Below, one piece after another: positions 47,274 through 56,192 of a stretch of DNA of 64,000 bases. A model generated the notes under the pieces. That model saw only the letters and a program-made list of their open reading frames with translations. It was not told where the DNA came from and ran no database searches. This DNA comes from Paracoccaceae bacterium (GTDB lineage Bacteria; Pseudomonadota; Alphaproteobacteria; Rhodobacterales; Rhodobacteraceae), in the NCBI GenBank assembly GCA_002708925.1, contig PAPN01000026.1, positions 45,522 through 109,521 on the forward strand, read 5' to 3'. The translations under genes and the position numbers were made by a program. Positions within the stretch are counted from its first letter, which is position 1. Every line of letters begins with the position of its first letter.

Positions 47274-48338
47274 ATGAGGACGGGCTATCGTGGCACGTTC
47301 GTTATCTCTTGGTCGCAAACGGAACTGGACGGTCTTCGGGCTGCCTCGGTCGGGCAATTGGCTGTCGGAGCCATATGGGCCTGGCACGGCGAGGCGCTGC
47401 GCGTGGATGGCCGCAATGATCTGCTGCGTCTTGAGAATGCGGACGGAGAAGAAACCCTAAGACGAAGCGCCGCGCGCATGGTGTCGCGGCTGGTGGGCAT
47501 GGCAATGTCGCACGAACGGGAATCGCAAGAGGCGGATCCCGAGCTTCTTTTGCGTGATCGCTACTTTATCGTCACGGATGGGCAGCGGTCTTATACGGTG
47601 ACGCTGATTGATCCAGAAACCGGGGGCGCGCCGCTGGCGATGTTCGTCGGGGAAATGCCGCCTCAGAAACGCGAGCTGTGGATCGTGCATACGGCCCTGC
47701 GCTCGGAGCCGGACACGGTGGCGCTGGAGGCGCGGCGCGGGGTGATCTGCTTTACCCCCGGCACGCGGATTGACACGCCAGAGGGGCCGCGCCTTGTGGA
47801 AGAGCTGCGCGAGGGCGACGCGGTGCAGACGCTGGACAGCGGTGCGCAGGAAATTCAGTGGATCGGCAAGCGCCGGATGACGGGGGCGCGTCTTTATACC
47901 ATGCCCTATCTGCGCCCGATCCGGATTCGGGCCGGTGCCGTGGGCCTGGGGCGCCCGGATGAGGAGTTGCTGGTCTCGCCCGATCACCGGATTTTGCTGA
48001 AAGGCGATGCCGCCCGCGCTTTGTTCAACACCCCCGAGGTTCTGGTCGCTGCGCGTGATCTGGTGGATGGGCACCGGGTCAATGTGGACATGGCCCTGCG
48101 CGAGGTGACCTATATCCATATCCTGCTGCCGCAGCATCATCTGATCCGGGCCAATGGCGTGGAAACCGAGAGCTTCCATCCTGCCAGCGCTCATTTCGAC
48201 GCGTTGGAGGCCAGCGACCGGCGGCGCCTGGAGCAAGCCCGCCCCGAGGTGGCCCGAGACCCCGCAGCCTATGGCGAATACGTGCGCCGCACGCTGAACA
48301 AGTCCGAAGCAGCCATTCTGACGCACGAGCGGGCCTGA
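47274..48338 (+). CDS. Hint-domain (hedgehog/intein-like) protein
   Basis: 354 residues. The second half is a Hint domain: Cys159 at its start (GVICFTPGTRIDTPEGPRLVEELREGD), a histidine block VSPDHRILLKG and a C-terminal end near NGVETESFHPA. The N-terminal 155 residues have no recognisable domain. Hint domains can cleave or splice peptide bonds; many Rhodobacterales carry stand-alone copies whose substrates are unknown. The ATG at 47274 has AGGTAA just upstream. It ends 58 bases before the rpsD promoter. Confidence 0.85.
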   Translation: MRTGYRGTFVISWSQTELDGLRAASVGQLAVGAIWAWHGEALRVDGRNDLLRLENADGEETLRRSAARMVSRLVGMAMSHERESQEADPELLLRDRYFIVTDGQRSYTVTLIDPETGGAPLAMFVGEMPPQKRELWIVHTALRSEPDTVALEARRGVICFTPGTRIDTPEGPRLVEELREGDAVQTLDSGAQEIQWIGKRRMTGARLYTMPYLRPIRIRAGAVGLGRPDEELLVSPDHRILLKGDAARALFNTPEVLVAARDLVDGHRVNVDMALREVTYIHILLPQHHLIRANGVETESFHPASAHFDALEASDRRRLEQARPEVARDPAAYGEYVRRTLNKSEAAILTHERA

Positions 48339-48396
48339 AAAGAGACCTGAAAAGAGACCAGAAAAATAGGCCTGAGAGAATGGCCCCGAGAAACTG

Positions 48397-48424
48397 TTGA
48401 CTCCGGGGGCAATCTGTCTATAAG
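48397..48424 (+). promoter_or_regulatory. Strong sigma70-type promoter for rpsD
   Basis: TTGACT at 48397-48402 and TATAAG at 48419-48424 are separated by 16 bases. The start of transcription would be near 48431, giving rpsD a leader of about 154 bases that includes a long hairpin. Confidence 0.8.
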
Positions 48425-48513
48425 CGCGGCTTCATTGGTGTTGGTGGCCCCCGCAAGGGGATGCCTGTCACGTCGGCAAACCTGGCGAGAGGACAACGCC
48501 CTTCGAACCCGCG

Positions 48514-48559
48514 ATTGCAGTCCGAAAAGTGGGAAACGGTTTTCGGATCGCGCTGCAAT
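48514..48559 (+). repeat. Long palindromic hairpin in the rpsD leader
   Basis: ATTGCAG (48514-48520) pairs with CTGCAAT (48553-48559), and CCGAAAA (48522-48528) pairs with TTTTCGG (48540-48546), giving a two-part stem with an internal loop. It ends 25 bases before the rpsD start. The core resembles a palindrome dispersed in rhizobial genomes, from memory. It could be a regulatory fold in the leader or an inserted repeat. Confidence 0.75.
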
Positions 48560-48584
48560 GCTTTACATTGAAGGAGATCAGCAG

Positions 48585-49205
48585 ATGACCAAAAGAACTG
48601 CTGCCAAGTACAAGATCGATCGCCGCATGGGCGAAAACATTTGGGGTCGCCCCAAATCCCCCGTCAACCGTCGTGATTACGGCCCCGGCCAGCACGGTCA
48701 GCGCCGCAAGGGCAAACTGTCCGACTTCGGCACCCAGCTGCGCGCCAAGCAGAAGCTGAAAGGCTACTACGGCGACCTGACCGAGAAACAGTTCCGTCGC
48801 ATCTATGGCGAAGCCGAGCGTGTCAAAGGCGATACGGGTGAAAACCTGATCGGCCTGCTGGAGCGCCGCCTGGACGCCGTTGTCTACCGCGCCAAATTCG
48901 TGCCCACCGTGTTCGCGGCCCGTCAGTTCGTGAACCACGGACACGTCCTGGTGAACGGCAAGCGCGTGAACATCGCGTCCTACCGCGTCAAAGAAGGCGA
49001 CGTTGTCGAAGTTCGTGACAAGTCCAAACAACTGGCCGTCCTGCTGGAAGCCGTGCAACTGCCCGAGCGCGACGTGCCCGACTACATCGACGCCGACCAC
49101 TCGAAGATGAAAGCCACCTTCGTGCGCACCCCCGGCCTGTCGGACGTGCCCTACCCGGTGATGATGGAACCGAACCTGGTCGTGGAATTCTACGCGAAGA
49201 ACTAA
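48585..49205 (+). CDS. rpsD: 30S ribosomal protein S4
   Basis: 206-residue primary 16S rRNA-binding protein that nucleates 30S assembly. S4 features are clear: [14 protein letters not shown] near the N-terminus, and the S4 RNA-binding domain with [31 protein letters not shown] (about residues 91-121). The ATG at 48585 is preceded by AAGGAGAT; a longer in-frame start at 48435 lies in the leader and has no family similarity. Monocistronic, as in many alphaproteobacteria, with its own promoter and terminator. Confidence 0.98.
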   Translation: MTKRTAAKYKIDRRMGENIWGRPKSPVNRRDYGPGQHGQRRKGKLSDFGTQLRAKQKLKGYYGDLTEKQFRRIYGEAERVKGDTGENLIGLLERRLDAVVYRAKFVPTVFAARQFVNHGHVLVNGKRVNIASYRVKEGDVVEVRDKSKQLAVLLEAVQLPERDVPDYIDADHSKMKATFVRTPGLSDVPYPVMMEPNLVVEFYAKN

Positions 49206-49237
49206 TCTTCGCCGATCCAGACAAAATTCAGGAAACC

Positions 49238-49266
49238 CCGGCCCCAGCGGTCGGGTTTTTCTTTTG
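49238..49266 (+). terminator. Rho-independent terminator after rpsD
   Basis: CCCGGCC (49238-49244) pairs with GGTCGGG (49250-49256), one G-U pair, 5-base loop, followed by TTTTTCTTTT. It lies 32 bases after the rpsD stop. Confidence 0.87.
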
Positions 49267-49400
49267 ATGTTTCTGTCCAAGGTCCAGAATTTGTCCGTTC
49301 TATAGGTTGCTGCAGCAGGAATGAGGGTCAGTTGTCAGACCTACGGGCTTAGTAAGCCGAAAAGCTTCAGTTTTTGAGCGAGAATGGCTATGCTTCGGGG

Positions 49401-49721
49401 ATGAAAAAAAACAGCATCAGCGTCCAAGACCACATTTTACCTGATGGTTCCATGTCCTTTGAACTTAGGGAAACCCTCACAGACGCACTTGCAGAAATGA
49501 AAGAAAACGCCGTAGATCATAAGCAACCACCATGGACAGCCTTTCCAGAATACGAAAGATATTCAGTGGGTTGGAGAATGGGGCCTGGTGAAGACTACTG
49601 GCATGCATTCCATCAATGGATACGCTCTCTCGACAGACCAGACGTTGATAAATTTGTTTCGGCTTATCCCGAACCAGAAAACTGGACGGGATTTTTCGGT
49701 AGCATAGGTTTTGACAGCTAA
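49401..49721 (+). CDS. Hypothetical protein in a lower-GC segment
   Basis: 106 codons from an ATG at 49401 (a TTG 27 bases upstream is an alternative). The product is acidic and aromatic-rich with no membrane helix: TEALQ-like N-terminal helix, PPWTAFPEYERYSVGWRMGPGEDYWHAFHQW (about residues 43-73) and EPENWTGFFGSIGF at the end. I do not recognise the family. The gene and its flanks (about 49.27-49.80 kb) are visibly lower in GC than all neighbours, and codon use differs (AAA, GAA, AGA), which suggests acquisition by transfer. A tidy single gene between rpsD and a YqhA-like gene. Confidence 0.6.
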   Translation: MKKNSISVQDHILPDGSMSFELRETLTDALAEMKENAVDHKQPPWTAFPEYERYSVGWRMGPGEDYWHAFHQWIRSLDRPDVDKFVSAYPEPENWTGFFGSIGFDS

Positions 49722-49935
49722 ATTTGCGATGGCTCGTCAGTAGTTTTCATTATTTCGCGGTAGATGGTTTGGTTTGGGTCGTTTCGCCAGGGCGGCCATT
49801 CATGATCTGACATTGAAATGTTGCTTCATCCCGCAGTCCCGCCATTCACAATGACCGCCCCGGATACACCCTGACGCATTGCGCGGCGGTGCGGCATCGC
49901 CTAAACCGCCCTTGCGACAGGACAGGAGAGCTGAC

Positions 49936-50466
49936 ATGGCCGAGAAACCCGCGCTGGAACGGAAATTCGAACAGGGGCTGTTTGCCTCGCGCTGGTTGAT
50001 GGCACCGATGTATCTGGGGCTGGTCGTGTCACTGGGGATGCTAACCATCGTGTTCTGCCGCGAGCTGATCTACTATGCCCCCCAGGTTCTGAGCATGACC
50101 GCCGATAAGGCCATTCTGGTCGTGCTGACGCTGATTGACCTGTCGCTGGCCGCGAACCTGCTGCTGATCGTGCTGTTCTCGGGCTATGAAAACTTCGTCT
50201 CGAAGCTGGATATTGATGACGGCGGCGACCGGCCCAGCTGGATGGGCACCGTGGATTTCGGCGGGCTGAAAATGAAGCTGATCGCCTCGATCGTGGCGAT
50301 TTCCGCGATTCATCTGCTGAAACAGTTCATGGAGATCGGCAAATCCAGCAAGCCTCTGGACGAGGCGGCCCTGTACTGGCTGGTCGTGATTCATATGGTG
50401 TTTGTCGGCTCGGGCGTTCTGATGGCCGCGGCGGACTGGCTGGGCGCAAAGTCCAAAAAGGGCTGA
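49936..50466 (+). CDS. YqhA/UPF0114 family membrane protein
   Basis: 176 residues with four hydrophobic segments (about residues 18-42, 58-80, 114-133 and 147-168) and the family-like opening KFEQGLFASRWLMAPMYLGLV and FSGYENFVSKLD (about 83-94). Function is unknown for the family. AGGAGAG precedes the ATG at 49936. It lies 100 bases before hisC. Confidence 0.85.
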   Translation: MAEKPALERKFEQGLFASRWLMAPMYLGLVVSLGMLTIVFCRELIYYAPQVLSMTADKAILVVLTLIDLSLAANLLLIVLFSGYENFVSKLDIDDGGDRPSWMGTVDFGGLKMKLIASIVAISAIHLLKQFMEIGKSSKPLDEAALYWLVVIHMVFVGSGVLMAAADWLGAKSKKG

Positions 50467-50566
50467 TCGGGGCGAGTCCTTCGCGTCACACTGGTTTCAA
50501 AACGCCGGTTTCGATCTTCCCTTGCCTGAACGGGCTTTGTAAGGAAGGTCCGAAGGAGACACGAAT

Positions 50567-51652
50567 ATGACCCAGATCACGCCCCAACCCGGCATCATGG
50601 AAATCGCCCTGTATGTCGGCGGTGCCAGCCATGTGGATGGTGTGAGCGATGTGGTCAAGCTCAGCTCGAATGAAAACCCTTATGGGCCCAGTCCGGCGGC
50701 GGTCGAAGCGCTGCGGCGGGCTTCGTTTGAATTGCACCGTTACCCGTCCACCGATCATGCAGGGCTGCGCGCCGCGATTGGCGACATCCACGGCGTGGCC
50801 CCTGACAATGTCATTTGCGGCGTTGGCTCGGACGAGGTGTTGCAGTTCGTCGCACAGTCGTTTGCCGGCCCCGGCGACGAGGTGATCTATACCGAGCATG
50901 GGTTTTCCATGTACCCGATCCTGGCCCATGCGGTGGGCGCGACGCCGGTCAAGGTGGCTGAAAACGAACGCGTGGTGGACGTGGATGCCATCCTGGCCGC
51001 CTGCACCGATAAAACCCGCATCGTGTTCATCGCCAATCCGGCCAATCCGACCGGCACGATGATTGATCTGGATGACTGCGCACGCCTGGCCGAGGGCCTG
51101 CCCCAGGGCGCTCTGCTGGTGCTGGATGGCGCCTATGCCGAGTTCGTCGAAGGTTATGACGGCGGCGCCAAACTGGTGGAAACCCGCGACAACGTGATCA
51201 TGACCCGGACGTTTTCCAAGATCTACGGGCTGGGCGGGCTGCGGATCGGCTGGGGCTATGCGCCGCGCGCGATCATTGACGTGCTGAACCGGGTGCGCCA
51301 GCCTTTTAACCTGTCTAACATCCAGCTGGCCGCCGCCGAGGCCGCGGTGCGCGATACCGCCTATACGGAAAAGTGCCGGGCCGATAACACGCGTTTGCGG
51401 AACTGGCTGGCCGAGGCTTTGGCGGCGCATGGGGTGCCGTCCGACCCGTCGGAGACCAACTTCATTCTGGCGCGTTTCAAGGACGAACCCGAGGCCAGCG
51501 CCTGCGATGAATACCTGAAATCTCAGGGCCTTATCGTGCGCAAAGTTGGCGGCTACGGCCTGCCCAACTGTTTGCGGATCACCATCGGCGATGAACCCGC
51601 CTGCCGCCGCGTGGCCCATGCGATCGGGCAATTCAAAGGGGGTGCCGCGTGA
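50567..51652 (+). CDS. hisC: Histidinol-phosphate/aromatic aminotransferase
   Basis: 361-residue PLP-dependent aminotransferase (class I/II). The [12 protein letters not shown] opening, NPANPTGT (about residues 159-166), the PLP Lys in [15 protein letters not shown] and the C-terminal RITIGDE block are HisC-typical. Its overlap with a tyrA-like gene suggests that it serves tyrosine/phenylalanine synthesis as well as, or instead of, histidine synthesis, as in the hisH-tyrC unit of Zymomonas. Downstream gene overlaps by 4 bases. Confidence 0.93.
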   Translation: MTQITPQPGIMEIALYVGGASHVDGVSDVVKLSSNENPYGPSPAAVEALRRASFELHRYPSTDHAGLRAAIGDIHGVAPDNVICGVGSDEVLQFVAQSFAGPGDEVIYTEHGFSMYPILAHAVGATPVKVAENERVVDVDAILAACTDKTRIVFIANPANPTGTMIDLDDCARLAEGLPQGALLVLDGAYAEFVEGYDGGAKLVETRDNVIMTRTFSKIYGLGGLRIGWGYAPRAIIDVLNRVRQPFNLSNIQLAAAEAAVRDTAYTEKCRADNTRLRNWLAEALAAHGVPSDPSETNFILARFKDEPEASACDEYLKSQGLIVRKVGGYGLPNCLRITIGDEPACRRVAHAIGQFKGGAA

Positions 51653-52566
51653 ATACCCCCTATCAACGTGTGGCGCTGATCGGGCTGGGGCTGATCGCCT
51701 CGTCCATGTACTGGGCGCTGAAACGGGCTGGATTTGACGGCGAGGTGACAGGCTATGCCCGCTCGCAGGAAACCCGCGATACCGCCCGCCGGATCGGCCT
51801 GTGCGATCACGTCTGCGACAGCGCGGTCGAGGCCGTGCGCGATGCCGATCTGATCGTCCTGTGTGTGCCTGTCGGGGCGATGGGGGCGGTGATGGCCGAT
51901 ATTGCTCCGCATCTGAAACCTGGCGCAACCGTGTCGGATGTGGGCTCGGTGAAGAAATCGGTGATCGAGGCCGTCGGCCCGCATATTCCCGAAGGCGTGC
52001 ATTTCGTTCCCGCGCACCCTATGGCAGGGACGGAACATTCCGGCCCCGAATCCGGGTTTGCCACCCTGTTTGATAACCGCTGGTGCCTGATCGTGCCCAA
52101 CGGTGCGGACGAAACGGCCACCCAAACGCTGGAGGATTTCTGGCGCGCTCTGGGGGCCAATTGCGAACGGATGGACGTGCAGCACCACGATATCGTCTGC
52201 GCAGTGGTCAGCCATATCCCGCACCTGATCGCCTATACGATGGTCGGTGTGGCCGATGATCTGAACCGCGTGACGGATACCGAGGTTATCAAGTTCTCGG
52301 CCGCTGGTTTTCGGGATTTCACCCGGATTGCCGCGTCGGACCCCACGATGTGGCGCGACGTCTTCCTGACCAACAAAGAGGCGACGCTGGAAATCCTGGG
52401 GCGCTTCACCGAAGAGCTGTTCGCCCTGCAACGGGCCATTCGCACCGGCGATGGGGATCAACTGCACGATTACTTTACCCGGACCCGAGCCATTCGCCGC
52501 GGGATTATCGAGGCCGGGCAGGATACGGACGCCCCCAATTTCGGGCGCGCGCAGCTGTCCAAATGA
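51649..52566 (+). CDS. tyrA: Prephenate/arogenate dehydrogenase
   Basis: 305 residues. NAD(P)-binding [17 protein letters not shown] (about 11-27), [14 protein letters not shown], and the catalytic [14 protein letters not shown] block (about residues 122-135) are present; a helical dimer domain follows. It converts prephenate or arogenate to the tyrosine precursor. Cofactor and substrate choice cannot be read out; often named TyrC in alphaproteobacteria. It begins at GTG inside the hisC stop region. Confidence 0.94.
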   Translation: MNTPYQRVALIGLGLIASSMYWALKRAGFDGEVTGYARSQETRDTARRIGLCDHVCDSAVEAVRDADLIVLCVPVGAMGAVMADIAPHLKPGATVSDVGSVKKSVIEAVGPHIPEGVHFVPAHPMAGTEHSGPESGFATLFDNRWCLIVPNGADETATQTLEDFWRALGANCERMDVQHHDIVCAVVSHIPHLIAYTMVGVADDLNRVTDTEVIKFSAAGFRDFTRIAASDPTMWRDVFLTNKEATLEILGRFTEELFALQRAIRTGDGDQLHDYFTRTRAIRRGIIEAGQDTDAPNFGRAQLSK

Positions 52567-53360
52567 AGGCGCTGACGGCGGGGATGATTGGGGCGCTGTG
52601 CCTGGCCACGATGGCTGTGGCCTATGCCCCCGAACGGTCCTTGCGCCCCATCGCACGGGGCGAGGTCCACCCCGCGTTGATCGTGTCCATTGACCCCAAA
52701 ACGCTGGGTGTCACTGCGACGGTGGCGCAGCCCGAACGGGCGGGGCTGGCGCGATCGTTGCGCCCTCAGCTGCGGCCCAAGCGATTGACAACAAAGGTGA
52801 CCTCGGTGGCCGCAACCAGTGGGGGCGCGGCGCGTCGGGGCTCGGTCTGTGGGGATCCGGCGATTTTGGGCCAGCCTGTGGGGCGGGTTCCGGGTAAGAT
52901 TTCGGGCTGTGGGCTGTCTGATGCGGTGCGCGTCCATTCTGTATCTGGGGTGCAGCTGTCCACCAGCGCCTTGATTGACTGCACCACCGCGAAATCCCTG
53001 AAACTATGGGTCGAGCGCGGAATGAAACCGGCGGTCGGGCGACGGGGCGGAGGCGTTTCCAAAATGCGCTTGTTTGCCAGCTATGCCTGCCGGACGCGCA
53101 ACAACAAGAAGGGGGCGAAAATCTCGGAACATGGTAAGGGGCGGGCGATTGACATCGGGGCCTTCACGCTAAAGGACGGATCCGAGATTTCCGTGCTAAA
53201 AGACTGGGGGCGCGGTAAAAAAGGCCGTATTCTCAAAGAGATGCACACCGAGGCCTGCGGTCCGTTCGGCACGGTTCTGGGGCCGAATTCGGATAAGTAT
53301 CACAAGGATCACTTCCATTTTGACACGGCGCGGTATCGCAGCGGATCCTATTGCAAATAA
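52563..53360 (+). CDS. Extensin-like C-terminal domain protein
   Basis: 265 residues: an N-terminal hydrophobic segment (about 5-21, probable signal peptide), a basic linker, and an extensin-like domain (about 105-265) with four or more cysteines and HGKGRAIDIGAF (about 192-203) and HKDHFHFD (about 249-256). The histidine pattern is reminiscent of peptidoglycan-active proteins of the D-Ala-D-Ala carboxypeptidase type, but activity is not established for the family. It overlaps tyrA by 4 bases. Confidence 0.8.
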   Translation: MKALTAGMIGALCLATMAVAYAPERSLRPIARGEVHPALIVSIDPKTLGVTATVAQPERAGLARSLRPQLRPKRLTTKVTSVAATSGGAARRGSVCGDPAILGQPVGRVPGKISGCGLSDAVRVHSVSGVQLSTSALIDCTTAKSLKLWVERGMKPAVGRRGGGVSKMRLFASYACRTRNNKKGAKISEHGKGRAIDIGAFTLKDGSEISVLKDWGRGKKGRILKEMHTEACGPFGTVLGPNSDKYHKDHFHFDTARYRSGSYCK

Positions 53361-53361
53361 C

Positions 53362-54360
53362 CTAGCGCAGTTCTAGCCGGGGCAGTTTGCCGACGGGGAC
53401 GGGGCCCAGATAGGCCGTGCCTTTGCGCAGCTCCAGCGGCAGATCCAGCGTTTTGGGGTTGCCTGCCAGCGCGGCCAGAAGCGCCAGGGTTTCCTCTAGA
53501 TTCTCGCCCATTTTGCGCGAAACCTGGCCCGAGTTCACCGCCATCTGAATGATTTCGCGCCAATTGCGGGCCTTGATCGTGACATCGCCCGTCAGGCGGC
53601 CCAGATCATCCACATCGGCGGCTCCGGCGACCCAAAGCTCCAACTCGCCCCAGCGGGCCTCGGCCAGGGTCAGGTCGATATGCGTGGGCTGCGGGCGCCG
53701 CGTTTCCACCGAGCTGAGATCCCACCGATCATCGAATGACACCTGCACCTGCGCGCGCAGGGCATCGAAGGTACGGGGCAGCTCGGCTGCGCCCAGCAAT
53801 CCGCGCATCTGCATCGGGGGGGCGAAATCCTCGGCCTCGATCGCGAATTGATAGGTGTTGGGGGCGGTCTCGGTTTTCTGAATGGCGGCGCGCAGGGCGG
53901 TCATGGTGGTGGCCTGGCCATCGCGGGTTTGGAGGGTCAGCGTATCGGCCACCAGATTCGAGCGGTTCAGTGGCAGCGCCGCGCCGGTATCCAGAATGAC
54001 GCTGGCCTGAAGCTTGGCTGCGGTGATGTCCAGTTTCTGATCCGGCGTGGCCAGAAGCTGCTGGTTCGGCCAAACCGCGATGATGTGGTTCGGCTGATAG
54101 CTAAGCGTCAGCAGCTGAAACAGGGGGGCCTCCCATGCCCAGCCGGATTTCGGATCGGCCAGCGACAGATCGGTGAACGTGGCATCCACACGGTTGGGAA
54201 ACCCCGACACGTTCAGCGCGCTGTATTCGGCCACCCAGCCCTCGGACTGACGGTCGGCGAACCAGCCCTCCATTTCGGATTTCAGCGTTTGCGAGGCAAA
54301 GACCCAATAGCCGGCCCAAAGGGCAGCAATGACGACAATCGCAATCAGCAGACGTTTCAT
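53362..54360 (-). CDS. DUF2125 protein
   Basis: 332 residues with one N-terminal membrane helix (about residues 2-21) and a long periplasmic domain rich in beta-strand patterns; VSGFPNRVDATFTDL is typical of the DUF2125 family as I recall. Function unknown; envelope location is likely. The start at 54360 is preferred over an ATG 15 bases upstream because AAAGG then has proper spacing. It converges on the extensin-like gene with one base between stops. Confidence 0.75.
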   Translation of the reverse strand: MKRLLIAIVVIAALWAGYWVFASQTLKSEMEGWFADRQSEGWVAEYSALNVSGFPNRVDATFTDLSLADPKSGWAWEAPLFQLLTLSYQPNHIIAVWPNQQLLATPDQKLDITAAKLQASVILDTGAALPLNRSNLVADTLTLQTRDGQATTMTALRAAIQKTETAPNTYQFAIEAEDFAPPMQMRGLLGAAELPRTFDALRAQVQVSFDDRWDLSSVETRRPQPTHIDLTLAEARWGELELWVAGAADVDDLGRLTGDVTIKARNWREIIQMAVNSGQVSRKMGENLEETLALLAALAGNPKTLDLPLELRKGTAYLGPVPVGKLPRLELR

Positions 54361-54424
54361 CCCAGGGCCTTTCATGTTCGCTTGTCGTGGTGTTTACAGG
54401 GGGCAACAGGAAAGGGCCAGACTG

Positions 54425-54952
54425 ATGACGATGTGGGTGTTCGGATACGGATCGTTGCTGTGGAATCCGGGGTTTGACCCGGCCGAAAGCCATCTGGCGC
54501 AGCTTCCCGGCTTTCATCGCAGTTTTTGTATGCGGTCGGTTCATCATCGTGGATCTCAGGAAAATCCGGGCCTGGTGCTGGCCCTGGACCGGGCCGAGGC
54601 CGTCTGTCATGGGCTGGCTCTTTCGGTGCGTTCGGGCCAGGAGGATCAGGTGCTGGCCGCGCTACGCGAGCGCGAGCTGGTGTCCTCGGCCTATGTGGAA
54701 ACGCAACAGGTGGTCAGCCTGCGCGATGGGCGGCAGGTGCAGGCCGTCACCTACATCATTGACCCCGATCACGTGCAATATTGCGGCGGTCTGCCGCTGG
54801 AAGAGCAGGCCCATATCATCGCTCATGCGGTCGGCGGGCGCGGGCCCAACACCGAATATCTGTTCAACACGGCGGCGCATCTTCACGAATTGGGCATTCA
54901 GGATCACGAACTGGACTGGTTAACTGCAAGAGTGCGTGAGATTCTTGCATAA
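54425..54952 (+). CDS. Gamma-glutamylcyclotransferase, ChaC-like
   Basis: 175-residue protein with the glycine-rich fold entry VFGYGSLLWNPGFD (about residues 5-18), RSFCMRSVHHRGSQENPGLVLALD (about 36-59) and TEYLFNTAAHLHELGIQD (about 144-161) of the ChaC branch. ChaC enzymes cleave glutathione to 5-oxoproline and Cys-Gly. It starts on the other strand 64 bases from the DUF2125 gene. Conserved motifs suggest an active enzyme. Confidence 0.87.
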   Translation: MTMWVFGYGSLLWNPGFDPAESHLAQLPGFHRSFCMRSVHHRGSQENPGLVLALDRAEAVCHGLALSVRSGQEDQVLAALRERELVSSAYVETQQVVSLRDGRQVQAVTYIIDPDHVQYCGGLPLEEQAHIIAHAVGGRGPNTEYLFNTAAHLHELGIQDHELDWLTARVREILA

Positions 54953-55020
54953 ATCCTTGGCTTGAGGGGGCGCATTCCGTAAGCTTTGCGCAACTATAAC
55001 TGTGTCAGGATCTGACCGCC

Positions 55021-56190
55021 ATGGAGCTGCCAGACCGCGAGGCCGAGCCGCAATTTTCGCAACCCGTCCGCCAGATCATGTCGATGGTCCTGGTGCTTGG
55101 CCTGACATCCTTTGTGGTGTTTCTGGCCCTGCCGCGCATTCTGCCCGTATTCGAGGCGAACCCCTATCTGAACGGGTTCATCATGTTCGTCTTTGCGGTG
55201 GGGGTGATCGCCTGTTTCTGGCAGGTGGCGCAGCTGGTGAATTCTGTCCGCTGGATCGAGTCCTTTGCTCGGGATCATTCCGTTACCGACGGGCTGCACG
55301 CGCCGCGCCTGCTGGCCCCTTTGGCGGCATTGCTGCGCACGCGCGGGGCACGGATGCAGATCGGCGCCTCTTCGACCCGCTCGATTCTGGATTCTGTCGG
55401 CACCCGCGTGGACGAAGCGCGAGAGATCACGCGGTATATCGTTAACCTGCTGATTTTCCTTGGCCTTTTGGGTACATTCTATGGGCTGGCTACCACCGTT
55501 CCCGCGCTGGTGGACACGATCCGCAGCCTGGCCCCACAAGAGGGCGAGGCCGGAGTCGAGGTGTTTGGCCGCCTGATGAACGGGTTGGATGCGCAGCTGT
55601 CGGGTATGGGCGTGGCCTTTGGCTCGTCCTTGCTGGGGCTGGCGGGGTCGCTGGTTGTGGGCCTGCTGGAGCTGTTCGCCGGGCACGGGCAGAATCGTTT
55701 TTATCGCGAACTGGAGGAATGGCTGTCCACGATCACCCGCGTTGGATTCTCGGATGGGGACGGATCGGGGGATGGCTCGCCCGTGGCGTCGGTTCTGGAT
55801 CACATGACCCAGCAGATCGAGGCCATGCAGCAGATGTTCGTGGAATCTGACGTCAGCCGCGCGATGGTGGATGAAAAACTGTCCTCTTTGGCGGTGTCCA
55901 TCGAACGTCTGACCGACCGGATGGCCGGCACCGCGCGGGCCAATGATGCGATTGTCCGCATGGCCGAGGGGCAGGACCGCCTGATCGAATTGCTGTCCGA
56001 GCAGGGCTCTGACGGGATGGACGCCGAAAGCCGGATGCGCCTGCGCTCGATCGACGTGCAATTGCTGCGCATTCTTGAGGAAATCAGCGCCGGACGTCAG
56101 GAAACCATGGCCGAGCTGCGCACGAACCTGTCCTCGCTTACGGGGTATCTGGCCCGCCGCCGCGGGTCTGACGGCCCCTCGGAGAGCTGA
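55021..56190 (+). CDS. ExbB/TolQ/MotA-like proton-channel subunit with C-terminal helical tail
   Basis: 389 residues with about four membrane helices (near residues 20-40, 50-75, 137-160 and 193-220). LGLLGTFYGLATTVPAL (about 147-163) is the TolQ/ExbB/MotA signature of the helix that lines the ion path. The tail from about residue 255 is predicted helical and coiled-coil-like. It is followed after 2 bases by an OmpA/MotB-like gene, so the two probably form a motor complex powered by the proton gradient. Cellular role is unknown; it is not part of a flagellar or TonB locus here. Confidence 0.82.
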   Translation: MELPDREAEPQFSQPVRQIMSMVLVLGLTSFVVFLALPRILPVFEANPYLNGFIMFVFAVGVIACFWQVAQLVNSVRWIESFARDHSVTDGLHAPRLLAPLAALLRTRGARMQIGASSTRSILDSVGTRVDEAREITRYIVNLLIFLGLLGTFYGLATTVPALVDTIRSLAPQEGEAGVEVFGRLMNGLDAQLSGMGVAFGSSLLGLAGSLVVGLLELFAGHGQNRFYRELEEWLSTITRVGFSDGDGSGDGSPVASVLDHMTQQIEAMQQMFVESDVSRAMVDEKLSSLAVSIERLTDRMAGTARANDAIVRMAEGQDRLIELLSEQGSDGMDAESRMRLRSIDVQLLRILEEISAGRQETMAELRTNLSSLTGYLARRRGSDGPSES

Positions 56191-56192
56191 TC

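Noticed and set aside
49374..49400. TTG start at 49374 for the low-GC hypothetical gene
   Set aside because: It would add nine residues with no supporting ribosome binding site; the ATG at 49401 is preferred but also lacks a clear site.
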